Of a stretch of DNA of 64,000 nt, positions 44,432 to 54,314 are shown one piece after another (position 1 is the stretch's first letter; the number at the start of each line of letters is the position of its first letter). Under the pieces are notes generated by a model. That model was not told where the DNA came from. It was given only the letters and a program-made list of their open reading frames with translations, and searched no databases. The translations under genes were made by a program, and so were the position numbers. The stretch spans positions 377,342 through 441,341 of the forward strand of contig NZ_JBNAGF010000003.1 of assembly GCF_049801055.1 (NCBI RefSeq), in the 5' to 3' direction. The DNA is from JBNAGF01 sp049801055 (GTDB taxonomy: Bacteria; Pseudomonadota; Alphaproteobacteria; Rhodobacterales; Rhodobacteraceae).

Positions 44432-47338
44432 ATGAACCTCGCTTCAAAATCCTTTCTGGGGTTCCTGATTGACCCTTTCAGGCGACATCCAAGGTCCTTG
44501 ACCCTGCAAGAAAATGGTATTGCAGCGCGCGGCGCTGGATCGCCCTGGATTGGATTTGAAGCTATCGCCACGCGCCCATCGGTCCGGAAGGGCCTTCTCT
44601 CGTCGTCTCTTTCGCTCGATCTTGGGGGCGACCGAAACCTGACCTTACCTGCGGTGGAGCCCTCTGCGGCCAGAACCTTCGCGGACGCGGCTACAATAGC
44701 CTGGGTGAATTTCAATCGGGCGGAGCTGGAAAAGGAGGACGCCACGGTCCGGCGAATCCTGCACGCGCTCGATGCGCTCATGGTCCCGGAGGTTTATCCT
44801 GCCGCATGCCACGTATCGCCGCTGGCGCGCGATGCTGCCGATCTGAGCAGCCGCGTGCTGTCCAAGCTGAACGCCGAGGCCGTGGGCGACAAGGTGATGT
44901 CGCGGATCGCGCCGATCATGGCGTTCGCTGCCGATCCGAATGCCGCCCGTGAAGTAGCTATCGAGGCGTTCGTGGAAGATCAATTGCTTCGTTGGAAGGA
45001 TTTCTTCGACACGGTCGAGTCCATGCCGCTGACGCCGGAACAGCGGCTGTCCGTCGTCGTCGACGAAGACGCAACGCTGGTTCTGGCCGGCGCGGGGTCG
45101 GGCAAGACCAGCGTGATCAGCGCGAAGGCCGCCTACCTCGTGAAGGCCGGGATACGAAAGCCAAGCGAGCTCCTGCTGCTAGCCTTCGCGAAGGATGCCG
45201 CAACTGAGATGTCGGAGCGGATAGAGGCCAGGTGCGGGGTCCCCGTGACAGCGCGCACCTTCCACGCATTGGCCTATGAGATCATTGGCGAAGTGGAGGG
45301 CGAGAAGCCACCCTTGGCGCCGACCGCGACCGATGACAAGGCGTTCCTGTCGCTCATCAAGGAGATCCTCCGGCACATCGTGGCGACTGCCAGCGAGATC
45401 GCACAGACCGTGATCGGCTGGTTCGCTGGTTTCTTCGACGACTTCCCGACAGAGTGGGATTTCAAGACGAAGCACGAATGGTATGCGCAGATCGAAACCC
45501 GCAACTTGCGGACGCTGCAAGGCGAGACGGTGAACAGCTTTGAAGAGCTTCTGATCGCCAACTGGCTGTTCCGGAATGGCATCGCCTACGAATACGAGCC
45601 GAGCTACGAGCACAAGCTCCGGAAGACTGGGCGCCGCACCTACTTGCCCGATTTCCGGCTGACGGAGAGCGGCGTTTACATCGAGCACTTCGGTGTGCGT
45701 AAGAAACGCGGCAGGGACGGCGTCGAGGAATTGACCACGGCGCCTTACGTCGATCGCGATGAATACCTCGAAAGCATGGACTGGAAACGGCAGGTCCATG
45801 CCGAGCACGAGACGGTTCTGGTGGAAACTTATAGCTGGGAGCGTGAAGAAGGCAGGCTGCTCGAAGCGCTTGCCAAAAAGCTTGAACCATACGTCACGCT
45901 GCGGCCGATCCCAGACATCGAGATTTACGATCGCGTGGCCGAGGTCGGGGTGGTGGACAGCTTTACCTCGCTGATGGGCACTTTCCTACGTCACTTCAAG
46001 AACGGTGGCTACCGGGTCGAGGACTGTTCAGACAAGGCGCAAACGCTGAAGATGGGCAAACGCGCCGAAGCATTCCTGAAGATCTTCGGCGCCGTGTTCC
46101 GCGAGTATCAATCCCGCCTGGGTGATCGGATCGACTTCGAGGACATGGTGAACTATGCGACCTCCCTCGTCGAAAGCGGGCGCTACCAAAGCCCATTTCG
46201 GCATATCCTCGTAGACGAGTTTCAGGACATCTCGACCGGACGGGCGAAGTTGATCCAGGCCCTCAAGCGCCAGCATTCCGATGCCAAGGTGTTTGCCGTC
46301 GGCGACGACTGGCAGTCGATATACCGCTTCGCCGGGTCGGACATCCACATCATGCGCAACTTCGGCGCTGAATTCGGTGGCACCTATGCAGGAGCTACTG
46401 ATGTCCATCGGACCGTCGACCTCGGCCGGACCTTCCGATCCGTCGACAAGATTGCCCTGGCGGCCCGTCGCTTCGTTCTGCGAAATCCGGCACAGATCAC
46501 CAAGACGGTGGTCCCCGCAGGCGAGACGGACGAGCCGTCGATTAGGATCGCCTGGAGGCGCCGCGACACCGGGGAGACGACCTTGAATGACACCGTGGCC
46601 GCTCTTGCCACTACTGAAGGCAAGGGGGGCGGGAAACCGTCCATCCTGATCCTGGGGAGATACCGTTTCCTGAGGCCCGATGTCGGGCGGCTTCAGCGCC
46701 AGAATCCCGAGGCGACGATCACCTTCAAGACCATCCATGCATCGAAAGGCCTTGAGGCTGATCACGTGATCATCCTTGGCGCCGACAACGCCAAGATGGG
46801 TTTCCCGTCGATGATCGTCGACGACCCTCTGCTTAGCTTGGTATCGCCCGAGAGCGAGCCATTTCCGAATGCCGAAGAACGGCGAGTCATGTATGTCGCC
46901 GTGACCCGGGCCCGGCGGACGGTGACCATCCTTGCATCCGAATCGCGCCCCTCCGTCTTCGTTGAAGAGCTGATGAAAGAGCCCGAGTTCGGCGTGGTTG
47001 TGCCTTTGGAGGCTCAGAAGCACACCCACACCTGTCCGGGTTGCGGTGGACGTCTGCTCCACATGGCCGGCAAGGACGGTCGCGATTGGTATCGCTGCGA
47101 GCATGTGAAGCTGTGCGGCAGTCGTATGCCGGCTTGTCCCGCCTGTGGTGTTGGACTCCCGGTCCGTTCTCGGGCCAGTGGTGATCTGATTTGTAGTGAT
47201 TGCGGGGTAACCCAGCCGGCTTGTCCTAGTTGCGACGCGGGATGGCTTGTCGAACGACGCGGTCGCTATGGAGCATTTCTTGGTTGTGTCCGTTTCCCAG
47301 ATTGTGATGGCAAGGCCAAGCTGCAGAAAAGCGCGTGA
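44432..47338 (+). CDS. Helicase IV (HelD)-like DNA helicase with zinc-ribbon tail
   Basis: The protein has about 968 residues and resembles E. coli helicase IV from the N-terminal domain on. Walker A is LAGAGSGKTSVISAKAAYL, with the following LLLAFAKDAATEMSERI and ARTFHALAYEIIG. Other motifs are ILVDEFQDISTGRAKLI, FAVGDDWQSIYRFAGSD, TIHASKGLEADHVIILG and YVAVTRARRTV. The C-terminus adds four Cys-rich knuckles (TCPGCGGRLL, CPACGVGL, CSDCGVTQPACPSC), like topoisomerase zinc fingers. The start could be TTG 44423, GTG 44426 or ATG 44432. It probably acts in defence or DNA repair. Confidence 0.87.
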   Translation: MNLASKSFLGFLIDPFRRHPRSLTLQENGIAARGAGSPWIGFEAIATRPSVRKGLLSSSLSLDLGGDRNLTLPAVEPSAARTFADAATIAWVNFNRAELEKEDATVRRILHALDALMVPEVYPAACHVSPLARDAADLSSRVLSKLNAEAVGDKVMSRIAPIMAFAADPNAAREVAIEAFVEDQLLRWKDFFDTVESMPLTPEQRLSVVVDEDATLVLAGAGSGKTSVISAKAAYLVKAGIRKPSELLLLAFAKDAATEMSERIEARCGVPVTARTFHALAYEIIGEVEGEKPPLAPTATDDKAFLSLIKEILRHIVATASEIAQTVIGWFAGFFDDFPTEWDFKTKHEWYAQIETRNLRTLQGETVNSFEELLIANWLFRNGIAYEYEPSYEHKLRKTGRRTYLPDFRLTESGVYIEHFGVRKKRGRDGVEELTTAPYVDRDEYLESMDWKRQVHAEHETVLVETYSWEREEGRLLEALAKKLEPYVTLRPIPDIEIYDRVAEVGVVDSFTSLMGTFLRHFKNGGYRVEDCSDKAQTLKMGKRAEAFLKIFGAVFREYQSRLGDRIDFEDMVNYATSLVESGRYQSPFRHILVDEFQDISTGRAKLIQALKRQHSDAKVFAVGDDWQSIYRFAGSDIHIMRNFGAEFGGTYAGATDVHRTVDLGRTFRSVDKIALAARRFVLRNPAQITKTVVPAGETDEPSIRIAWRRRDTGETTLNDTVAALATTEGKGGGKPSILILGRYRFLRPDVGRLQRQNPEATITFKTIHASKGLEADHVIILGADNAKMGFPSMIVDDPLLSLVSPESEPFPNAEERRVMYVAVTRARRTVTILASESRPSVFVEELMKEPEFGVVVPLEAQKHTHTCPGCGGRLLHMAGKDGRDWYRCEHVKLCGSRMPACPACGVGLPVRSRASGDLICSDCGVTQPACPSCDAGWLVERRGRYGAFLGCVRFPDCDGKAKLQKSA

Positions 47339-47521
47339 CATGCTCAAAGAGCGGGATCCAGCCGTCATTGGTGCGATCAGCCACAACGGTCCGCAGGCAG
47401 CGCATCCCCTACATTCATAATTGCCTCGGCGAACGGTAGCTCCCCGCCCTGAAAGCTCGATTGCTTCAGCGTCATCACGCAATCACGGCGGTCATCTCGT
47501 TAACATTCTTGCAGTCCCAAT

Positions 47522-48769
47522 TTAACTCCCAAGAAATCGCCCCCAATCCTCCATCATCTCTCGCCTTCTCTCGACCATGTCACTCCGCCTGTAGGCACGT
47601 TCAACGTCGCTGCCGACATTGTGTGCAAGAGCCAACTCGGCCATGTCGCGAGGGTAGTTCGTGCGTTCCGCCGCCCAGTCCCTAAAGCTGGAGCGCAGCC
47701 CGTGTGGAACCGCTGGCCGGCGCGAGCGAGGGTCAAGAAAGCCAGATCGTCCTTCTTTCTCCTCGGCAGCTTGGATCCTGCGCATCACGGCTGAGATCGT
47801 CATGTCGGACATCTGTCCGTTTTTTGGGGACGGGAAGACAAAAGGGCAGTCCATCAGCCGGGGTTGGCCGGCAAGCAGTTCGACTGCGGTGGCGGAAAGG
47901 GGCACACGATGCTCGCGCCCGGCCTTCATTCGATCCCCTGGAACCGTCCAGATACCGTTGGCCAGGTCGATCTCATCCCAGAGCGCGCCTCGCACTTCGC
48001 CTGATCGAGACGCGGTCAGGGTGAGGAACTCCAGCGCACGGGCCGCCATGCCTTCCCTGGTGCGCAGCACGCGGAACCAGTTCTCGATCTCGTCCAGGGC
48101 GACGGCCGGATACCTGTTCTCCTTCTGCACCTTGTTGGGGGAGGGGAGGATCTGTTGTAGGTTACCTTTCCACCGCGCCGGGTTCTCGCCCTCGCGTAGC
48201 CCCATCACCTTGGACCAGTCCAGAACCGCCTCGATGCGCTGGCGGACCCGGGAGGCGGTCTCGTTCTTCGTGGTCCAGATCGGGCGCAGAACAGCCAAGA
48301 TGTCCTCAACCGCGATGGATGCGACTCCCTTGTCGCCTATCACCGGGAAGGCATAGGTGGTCAGTGTCGAGCGCCACTGTTTGATGTGCTTGGCGTTCTT
48401 TAGCTCGCCTTGCACCTTTTCCGCGTAGTAGCGTTCGAAAGCATCCTCGAAGGTGGTTCGCTGTCTCTGCTCGACAGCGAGTGCGGCACGCTCGACCTGG
48501 CGCTCCTCAACTGGGTCAATGCCAGCACTGATCTTGCGCTTCATCTCCAGTGCTCGTTCGCGCGCTTCTGCGAGGGATACCTCTGGAAAAGGGCCGAGGC
48601 CGATATGTCTTCGGTTGCGTCCAACCGTGACCCGGAATATCCATGATCTGGCCCCGGTATCAGTAATATTCAGGCTCAGCCCGGCAGGGGTTCCACCGAC
48701 CGCGTGGCGGCCTGGCTCAGACAGTCTCTTTACTTGGATCGCTTTTAGCTCTTTGGCCTGTTTTGGCAT
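47522..48769 (-). CDS. int: P4-type tyrosine integrase of island 1
   Basis: The 415-residue protein has the N-terminal DUF4102-like arm domain (LSLNITDTGARSWIFRVTV, HIGLGPFPEVSLAEARERA), a SAM-like core-binding domain, and the catalytic domain. Catalytic residues are Arg in TLTASRSGEVRGALW, His-x-x-Arg in VPHGLRSSFRDWA, and the Tyr in VERAYRRSDMVERR. It reads away from core copy 2, whose edge lies 156 bases upstream of its start. It is the likely enzyme for integration of island 1 at tRNA-Ser. Confidence 0.94.
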   Translation of the reverse strand: MPKQAKELKAIQVKRLSEPGRHAVGGTPAGLSLNITDTGARSWIFRVTVGRNRRHIGLGPFPEVSLAEARERALEMKRKISAGIDPVEERQVERAALAVEQRQRTTFEDAFERYYAEKVQGELKNAKHIKQWRSTLTTYAFPVIGDKGVASIAVEDILAVLRPIWTTKNETASRVRQRIEAVLDWSKVMGLREGENPARWKGNLQQILPSPNKVQKENRYPAVALDEIENWFRVLRTREGMAARALEFLTLTASRSGEVRGALWDEIDLANGIWTVPGDRMKAGREHRVPLSATAVELLAGQPRLMDCPFVFPSPKNGQMSDMTISAVMRRIQAAEEKEGRSGFLDPRSRRPAVPHGLRSSFRDWAAERTNYPRDMAELALAHNVGSDVERAYRRSDMVERRREMMEDWGRFLGS

Positions 48770-48784
48770 TTCTTGCCACCATCC

Positions 48785-48814
48785 TTGCCACCAAAAATTA
48801 TTCTATTGATTGCA
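48785..48814. repeat. Island 1 end repeat, right copy
   Basis: This 30-bp stretch begins TTGCCACCAAAAATTATTC and matches 22,826-22,855 at 27 of 30 positions in the same orientation. It lies between the integrase start and core copy 2. Confidence 0.6.
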
Positions 48815-48924
48815 TGTCGATGTGGCGGTGTGCAAGATGCTGTGGCGGTAGTTGATTGATAAATAGTAGTAAAATTGCGATGTCTGCCGCGGGGTGAAAC
48901 TCTATGCAGCTCCAGATAGGCGGA

Positions 48925-48941
48925 CTTCGTCTCCGCCATCA
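48925..48941. repeat. attachment core 2, junction of islands 1 and 2
   Basis: CTTCGTCTCCGCCATCA is identical to the tRNA-Ser 3' end and the next three bases (22,747-22,763). No other part of a tRNA is present. Two unrelated integrase genes start on either side of it and read away from it. Confidence 0.9.
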
Positions 48942-49000
48942 CCTCATTTTTCCGTTTGTTTTCCATAAGTTACTGAAGTTTCAGATTCTTCAAAAGTGAC

Positions 49001-49032
49001 TTTGCTACAGTTTGATGCTACAATAGTGGTAT
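49001..49032. repeat. Island 2 end repeat, left copy
   Basis: TTTGCTACAGTTTGATGCTA and the next 12 bases match 62,584-62,615 at 27 of 32 positions in the same orientation. It ends at the start codon of the integrase and lies 60 bases inside core copy 2. It contains a smaller internal repeat, GCTACA twice. Confidence 0.62.
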
Positions 49033-50752
49033 GAACCCGCGAGTCGCAGTCCCCAAATTATTCCGCCGCAATGACCGCTGGTATGTCCGGGTCCAGGTCC
49101 CGAAAGCCATGCAGAATAGACTCAGGAAGCGGGAATACTGGATTTCATTGAAAACCTCGGACCGTCAGGAGGCGATGATGCTCGCCCCGTCTGTCGTTGC
49201 CGAGAAACGGACGATCATCAATATGGTCTACAACCGGCTGGAAGGTATCCGGCAGACCATAACCGAATTCACCGACGAACAGCGTGAGGCGCTGTTCCGG
49301 GAAGCCTATTCGGACCACGTGTCTTCAAGCTCGAACCTGATATCTGAATACGAGCAAAGTCGGTTTGGATCACTTATCGAGTTCGCTAACCACCGAGAAG
49401 CAACAGTCGAAGACATGATAGCCCGCCTGCGGGTATCACAAGGCAACCTTCCAGCCATCAACGTGATGATGCTGAAACTCGCAGAGGCGAACGGGATAAC
49501 GACCCCTGAGGGGACAAAGGCAGAAGAAACGCTTCGGGCCGCTTGTATTGAAGGGTTCATCGAGGCCAAACGCAACGAGGTCGCCTTGCTACGTGGCAGA
49601 GCAGTTCATGCCGATCCGAATCCAGTGATCGTCGATCCTGATTCCGGTCGCCCAAGGGAGTTTACGCCCCTGAAGACCATCCTTGCCAGACCACCAGAAG
49701 AGCCGGTCAGCCTGACCAAACTGGTCGAGGAGTTCATCGCCAACCCGAACAAGATCAGAACGCCCAAGACCAAGAACTCTATCCGGGGGTCCATGGGAGT
49801 TGTCATCGAAATCCTAGGCGATGCCACACCGCCTGATGACATCACTGAACAAGAGTGCGAGCGTGTCCGCGATCTCATCATGCAGTTGCCGCCGAACTTC
49901 AAGAAACTTCCGGCCCTTCGAGACCGGCCCATCGAGGAGATGGCAAGGATTGCTAGAGCCAAGGGCATGGCAAAGCTATCCCCAACCGGCGTCAACACCT
50001 ACCTCAAGTGGCTGACCACCTTCCTCAACTGGTGTCAGAAAAAGGGGAAGATCGCCCGTGTGCCGACCTCATTCAGCGAGATTCGGGTGGCCGACCCAGA
50101 GAGGAAGGAACACAAGCGCCTTCCATTCACTGATGAGCAGTTACAGACCTATTTTCACAGCCGTATTTTTGCTGATCAGGATCGGTCGAATTCTATCTTC
50201 TGGGTGTCCCTGATCGCGCTGTGGAACGGGATGCGGTCCAACGAAATTTGCCAGCTTGATGTTGCCGATGTGGTTGAGGTTGAGGAGGTTTGGGGGTTCG
50301 ATATCACTTATATCAGCACCTCGGGAGACGATGACAAGTCGGTCAAGACTGGGGCCTCCATTCGCTTGATCCCAATTCACCCTAAGCTGATCGAGTTCGG
50401 GTTCCTGGATTTCCACGCCTCCCGACCGAAGGAAGCCAAGCTGTTCGATGACGTCACACGTGGAGCAGACGGATACTATTCGAGCACGTTCAGCAAGAAA
50501 TCCAACCGGTATCTGGCCGAGGTCGGTGTCCACGGACCGAAACGAAAATTTCACTCCTTTCGCCACAACTTCCGCGACGCACTTCGGCGTGGACGGGTTG
50601 ATCGGGAGATCGGGAAGGCTCTGGGCGGATGGCAACGCGGCAACACGGAAGCATTCGATATCTACGGTTCCGGGTTCCCTCTGGAAGAATTGGCGGATGA
50701 GCTTGGTCGAGTTGGTTATCCGAAGGTGATATGGGATCATCTGATCGTATAA
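49031..50752 (+). CDS. Tyrosine recombinase of island 2
   Basis: The 573-residue protein opens with a DUF6538-like segment (LFRRNDRWYVRVQVPKAMQN) and has a long middle part. The catalytic domain has Arg in IALWNGMRSNEICQLDVAD, His-x-x-Arg in FHSFRHNFRDALRRG, and a candidate Tyr in AFDIYGSGFPLEEL. It is unlike the P4-type integrase of island 1. It is divergent from it across core copy 2, and its start overlaps one of the island's end repeats, which hints at autoregulation by arm-site binding. Confidence 0.88.
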   Translation: MNPRVAVPKLFRRNDRWYVRVQVPKAMQNRLRKREYWISLKTSDRQEAMMLAPSVVAEKRTIINMVYNRLEGIRQTITEFTDEQREALFREAYSDHVSSSSNLISEYEQSRFGSLIEFANHREATVEDMIARLRVSQGNLPAINVMMLKLAEANGITTPEGTKAEETLRAACIEGFIEAKRNEVALLRGRAVHADPNPVIVDPDSGRPREFTPLKTILARPPEEPVSLTKLVEEFIANPNKIRTPKTKNSIRGSMGVVIEILGDATPPDDITEQECERVRDLIMQLPPNFKKLPALRDRPIEEMARIARAKGMAKLSPTGVNTYLKWLTTFLNWCQKKGKIARVPTSFSEIRVADPERKEHKRLPFTDEQLQTYFHSRIFADQDRSNSIFWVSLIALWNGMRSNEICQLDVADVVEVEEVWGFDITYISTSGDDDKSVKTGASIRLIPIHPKLIEFGFLDFHASRPKEAKLFDDVTRGADGYYSSTFSKKSNRYLAEVGVHGPKRKFHSFRHNFRDALRRGRVDREIGKALGGWQRGNTEAFDIYGSGFPLEELADELGRVGYPKVIWDHLIV

Positions 50753-50875
50753 ACCCAACTGCTACTAGGTTCGACCGGCACGCAACATACCCGATGTTTT
50801 GCGCCCATGTCGCCACGTCGCAGTCGCAATCCCCAAAAAACCGGGTAAGGTGTTGACTACAGGGAGATGACATCG

Positions 50876-51892
50876 GTGGCCACCGCGAAGCAACTCATTG
50901 GGCTCCTGAAGAGTCATGTTGAGGGGAACGAGGACAGATTCTTCGATCTCGCTCTTCAGCTTGCCTCGTCGGAGGAACAGAAGGGTCATACCCGGTTGGC
51001 AGAGCAGTTGCGTCAATGGGTCGAAGCTGGGCAGAAACCGAAGCCGAGTTCGTCAGCGCCCACACTGATTGCAAAGCCTCGTGGGGAATTGGGCGCGATC
51101 ATCGGGACGGCATATCCCGAGACCAGATTGAACGACTTGATCCTGCCCGACCAAGTGTCGTCGGAGTTGGAACAGCTTGTCACCGAGTTTCGCAAACGCA
51201 GCATACTTGAGCAGCACGGCCTGACGCCGAGACAGCGTGTATTGCTGGCGGGGCCTCCTGGCACAGGCAAGACGATGAGTGCGTCGGCACTGGCTGGAGA
51301 GTTGAAGCTGCCACTCTATTCCGTGTTGCTCCATGGCTTGATCTCGAAGTTCATGGGTGAAACCGCATCCAAGCTCAACGCGATCTTCGAGGCCGTTAGG
51401 ACCCAACGCGGTGTATACCTTTTTGACGAGATCGATGCCCTCGCCGCTGCACGTGATGGCGACAACGATGTCGGTGAAGCCCGTCGAACCCTGAACTCTT
51501 TCTTGCAGTTCATGGAGGAAGACACTGGGCCGTCGCTCATCATCGCGACAACCAACCTGCCGCGCATCCTGGACAAAGCCATTCTGAGGCGCTTCGATCT
51601 GGTGCTGATGTATGAGTTGCCTAGCCCGGATGCCGTGCAGAAGGCAATGTCCAGACGATTGATTGGGTTTGATTTATCGGAAGTTATCTGGGACGATGTG
51701 GTTGAGCAGGCTCAGGGGCTTTCATCCTCTGATGTAATTCAGGCCGCGATGGATGCAGCACGGCGGGCCGTATTAGACTCGAAAACGAGCATATCGTCGG
51801 GTGACCTTCTTCGTTCTATAGGTCGCCGACGCGACCTACAGGCGTTAGGGGTAAACATTGGCGGATCGGACACTTCCCCACATAGTTCTTAA
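50876..51892 (+). CDS. ietA: AAA ATPase of an ietAS-type anti-phage module
   Basis: The 338-residue ATPase has Walker A LAGPPGTGKTMSASALAGEL, Walker B YLFDEIDALAAARDGDND, and the arginine-finger segment ILDKAILRRFDLVLMYELP. It overlaps the following subtilase gene by 35 bases. An AAA ATPase coupled to a subtilisin-like protease is the composition of ietAS, reported as an anti-phage system. GTG 50876 is preferred to ATG 50867 because GGGAG would be directly against the ATG. The symbol is given by this pairing, not by sequence comparison. Confidence 0.8.
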   Translation: MATAKQLIGLLKSHVEGNEDRFFDLALQLASSEEQKGHTRLAEQLRQWVEAGQKPKPSSSAPTLIAKPRGELGAIIGTAYPETRLNDLILPDQVSSELEQLVTEFRKRSILEQHGLTPRQRVLLAGPPGTGKTMSASALAGELKLPLYSVLLHGLISKFMGETASKLNAIFEAVRTQRGVYLFDEIDALAAARDGDNDVGEARRTLNSFLQFMEEDTGPSLIIATTNLPRILDKAILRRFDLVLMYELPSPDAVQKAMSRRLIGFDLSEVIWDDVVEQAQGLSSSDVIQAAMDAARRAVLDSKTSISSGDLLRSIGRRRDLQALGVNIGGSDTSPHSS

Positions 51893-54314
51893 AGGGGTAT
51901 CGAATTCAGAGGAGTTCAATGGTCGAGGTGGCGGCGGGACACCGAGGCCATCTCAAGTCCCGGATCGCGTAGCTCATGCACAGCGCCTAGTCGCCGCCAT
52001 CGAAGCCATCCAAACCGAGACAACCGCAAGTGCAGCCTACGTTGAGATCGTCGGTCGCCCTGGTGAACCATTCCTTCCGGAGAAATTCGATGTCAGCGGT
52101 CTCTCTCTTCTGAACATGAAGGAAGCGGACCCAGACAACCAGGTATCGGGTCGCGCAGTTGTGAGAGCCAGCAAAGCCGAGGGCGGCCTAACCAAGCTGA
52201 AAGGAAAACTGAACAAGTTCGCGACCGAAGACGGTCAACCGAACGAGTTGGGTCAAACTCGACCAAGGAATGCCGATCTGGCCAACAGTATCGATGTCAT
52301 TGCCCAGGCAGGTCTACGTGACCTGTGGCGTCACCCGAGAAAGCCGTTCCCTCTAGCGGCTGGGCCGATCCCATGGGAAGTCTGGGTTGAACCCTCAGAA
52401 GTCGATGCCTTCTTGGGGCGTGCCGAACAGGAGGGGCTAACTGTATACGGGGATCGTTTGGAATTCCCCGAAGATACGGTGATGCTGGTTGAGGGGGATA
52501 TCGGCCAGATGGCGAGGACAGCTATCGGCACTGGATCAGTCCGTTCAGTTTCACCTCCTGGAGTTCCACTTGAATTCGTGGAAGGCATGGACGCCGAAGA
52601 ACAGGCCGAATGGGCTCAAGATATTCTTGGGCGGGCTCAATTTGGACCAGAGGAACATCAGGCTGCATCATACGTTACTTTGCTAGACACCGGTGTGACC
52701 CTGGCCAACCCACTGATCCAGCCAGCGTTGATCGCCGCCGACCGCCATGCCGCTGATCCCGGTTGGAGCCTGGATGACAACGATGGGCATGGTTCTCGCA
52801 TGGCAGGCCTTACCCTTTATGGGGACCTGCGCACCCACCTATCAAGCACCGCAGCAATCCCGGTCCCTCATCGCCTGGAGTCCTCGAAGGTGATCCCAGA
52901 CGTGGGCCAGAATCCGCACCATCTTCTGGGTGACCGAACTCAAAAAGCCGTCAATGCCGTTGAGGTGGAGCCGGGCCGTCTGAGGACGTTCGCACTTGCT
53001 TCTACGACGGAGGACGACACTCCCCACAGCGGTGCCCCAACCTCGTGGTCAACAGAACTCGATCAACTAGCTGCCGGACGATCTGGGATTGTTAAGCACC
53101 AGCGGTTGATGGTGGTCTCGGCTGGCAATATTGGACCGCAGCACGGCGGGACGGCAGACTACCTCGCCAAGTGCGATGACATTGACGATGCCGAGATCGA
53201 GTCGCCAGCCCAAGCTTGGAATGCAGTCGCAGTCGGGGCCATGACAGAGATGAGCGGCATCGGCGGTCCGACGCATGGCCAGACATTGGCAGAGGTCGGG
53301 GACCTCGCCCCAATGTCTCGAACGGCCAGTTGGGTAAAGACATGGCCGATCAAGCCGGATGTCGTCCTGGAAGGTGGGAACTGGTATGATGATGGCACCG
53401 CAACGCCAAACCAGCACTCAGACCTCATGCTTGTCACGACGAGCCGCAACGCACCCTTGAGGTCGTTCACGCACATGTCCGACACCAGCGCCGCCACCGC
53501 CTTGGCTGCACGGGACCTAGCACTCATTCGTGCGCAGTATCCTGACTTATGGCCCGAAACGATCAGAGCCCTCTACGTCGCCTCCGCACGATGGACCGAC
53601 CGAATGTGGTCCCACGTTGCTCCGGCGGATCGGTATCGGAAGGGGGCCTATGATGTCATGTTCACCCGCTACGGGCTCGGCCAGCCGAACCTGAACCGAG
53701 CCCTGAATAGTGCCAACAGCGCGATCACACTCATAGCCGAGGATCAAATCCGCCCATATGAGAACAAGGGTTCCGGGCGGAAGTTGAACGAGATGAGACT
53801 ATTCAATCTACCTTGGCCAAGTCAGGTGCTGCGGGGCCTCATGGCGGAGAACGTGACGCTTCGGGTGGCTCTGAGCACGTTCATAGAGCCCAACCCTTCA
53901 GAGGTCGCCCGTGGTCGAAAGAACCGTTACGCATCACATGGTCTTCGCTTTGCCCTGAAGGGCCCTGATGAAGACGTGGACGCATTCAGACAGCGGATTG
54001 GCCGGACTGCAATGGAGGACCAGCAGGACGACAATGGTCCTGGCAGTGCCGAATGGGATTTCGGCTACAACCGCCGGAGCGTAGGGTCGCTCCATATCGA
54101 CGCCATGACCATACCGGCCAATGACCTGGCACAACGCGGTGTCCTGGCCGTCTATCCCGTTGGCGGATGGTGGAAGGAAAACCGCAAGGTCGATCCCGAG
54201 CGTTGTGTCGCCCGGTTTTCTCTGGTTGTTGAGATTGACGCAGGTGAAGCTGAAGTGGACCTCTATACAGAAGTCCAGCAACACATCGCGGCACAGGTGG
54301 CTATTCAGGTCTGA
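51858..54314 (+). CDS. ietS: Subtilisin-like serine protease of an ietAS-type module
   Basis: The 818-residue protein is an S8 peptidase with Asp in YVTLLDTGVTLANP (near residue 278), His in DDNDGHGSRMAGLTL, and Ser in HMSDTSAATALAARD. There is no signal peptide, so it acts in the cytoplasm. The first 250 residues and the last 150 have no known domain. The start is TTG 51858 with AGGGG about seven bases upstream, inside the end of the ATPase gene, so the two are coupled. By the ietAS model the ATPase would control the protease on infection. Confidence 0.82.
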   Translation: MADRTLPHIVLKGVSNSEEFNGRGGGGTPRPSQVPDRVAHAQRLVAAIEAIQTETTASAAYVEIVGRPGEPFLPEKFDVSGLSLLNMKEADPDNQVSGRAVVRASKAEGGLTKLKGKLNKFATEDGQPNELGQTRPRNADLANSIDVIAQAGLRDLWRHPRKPFPLAAGPIPWEVWVEPSEVDAFLGRAEQEGLTVYGDRLEFPEDTVMLVEGDIGQMARTAIGTGSVRSVSPPGVPLEFVEGMDAEEQAEWAQDILGRAQFGPEEHQAASYVTLLDTGVTLANPLIQPALIAADRHAADPGWSLDDNDGHGSRMAGLTLYGDLRTHLSSTAAIPVPHRLESSKVIPDVGQNPHHLLGDRTQKAVNAVEVEPGRLRTFALASTTEDDTPHSGAPTSWSTELDQLAAGRSGIVKHQRLMVVSAGNIGPQHGGTADYLAKCDDIDDAEIESPAQAWNAVAVGAMTEMSGIGGPTHGQTLAEVGDLAPMSRTASWVKTWPIKPDVVLEGGNWYDDGTATPNQHSDLMLVTTSRNAPLRSFTHMSDTSAATALAARDLALIRAQYPDLWPETIRALYVASARWTDRMWSHVAPADRYRKGAYDVMFTRYGLGQPNLNRALNSANSAITLIAEDQIRPYENKGSGRKLNEMRLFNLPWPSQVLRGLMAENVTLRVALSTFIEPNPSEVARGRKNRYASHGLRFALKGPDEDVDAFRQRIGRTAMEDQQDDNGPGSAEWDFGYNRRSVGSLHIDAMTIPANDLAQRGVLAVYPVGGWWKENRKVDPERCVARFSLVVEIDAGEAEVDLYTEVQQHIAAQVAIQV

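Larger units (their letters stand above)
22761..48938. mobile_element. Genomic island 1, integrated at tRNA-Ser
   Basis: The island is bounded by core copies 1 and 2. It has a P4-type integrase at its far end, an AlpA-like regulator and DUF927 protein at its near end, and 30-bp imperfect direct repeats just inside both ends. Cargo is mostly restriction, nuclease and helicase genes. No conjugation genes were recognised, so it is more like a satellite or mobilisable island than a self-transmissible element. Confidence 0.88.

Noticed and set aside
46028..47482. A 484-codon minus-strand frame opposite the helicase IV-like gene.
   Set aside because: The plus-strand gene has a full set of helicase motifs; this frame has none.
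47340..47521. Possible transposase fragment between the helicase and the integrase.
   Set aside because: A short minus-strand frame there looked protein-like, but it could not be tied to any family.
48925..48941. Possible second tRNA gene.
   Set aside because: Only 17 bases match the tRNA 3' end and no cloverleaf precedes them; it is an attachment core.
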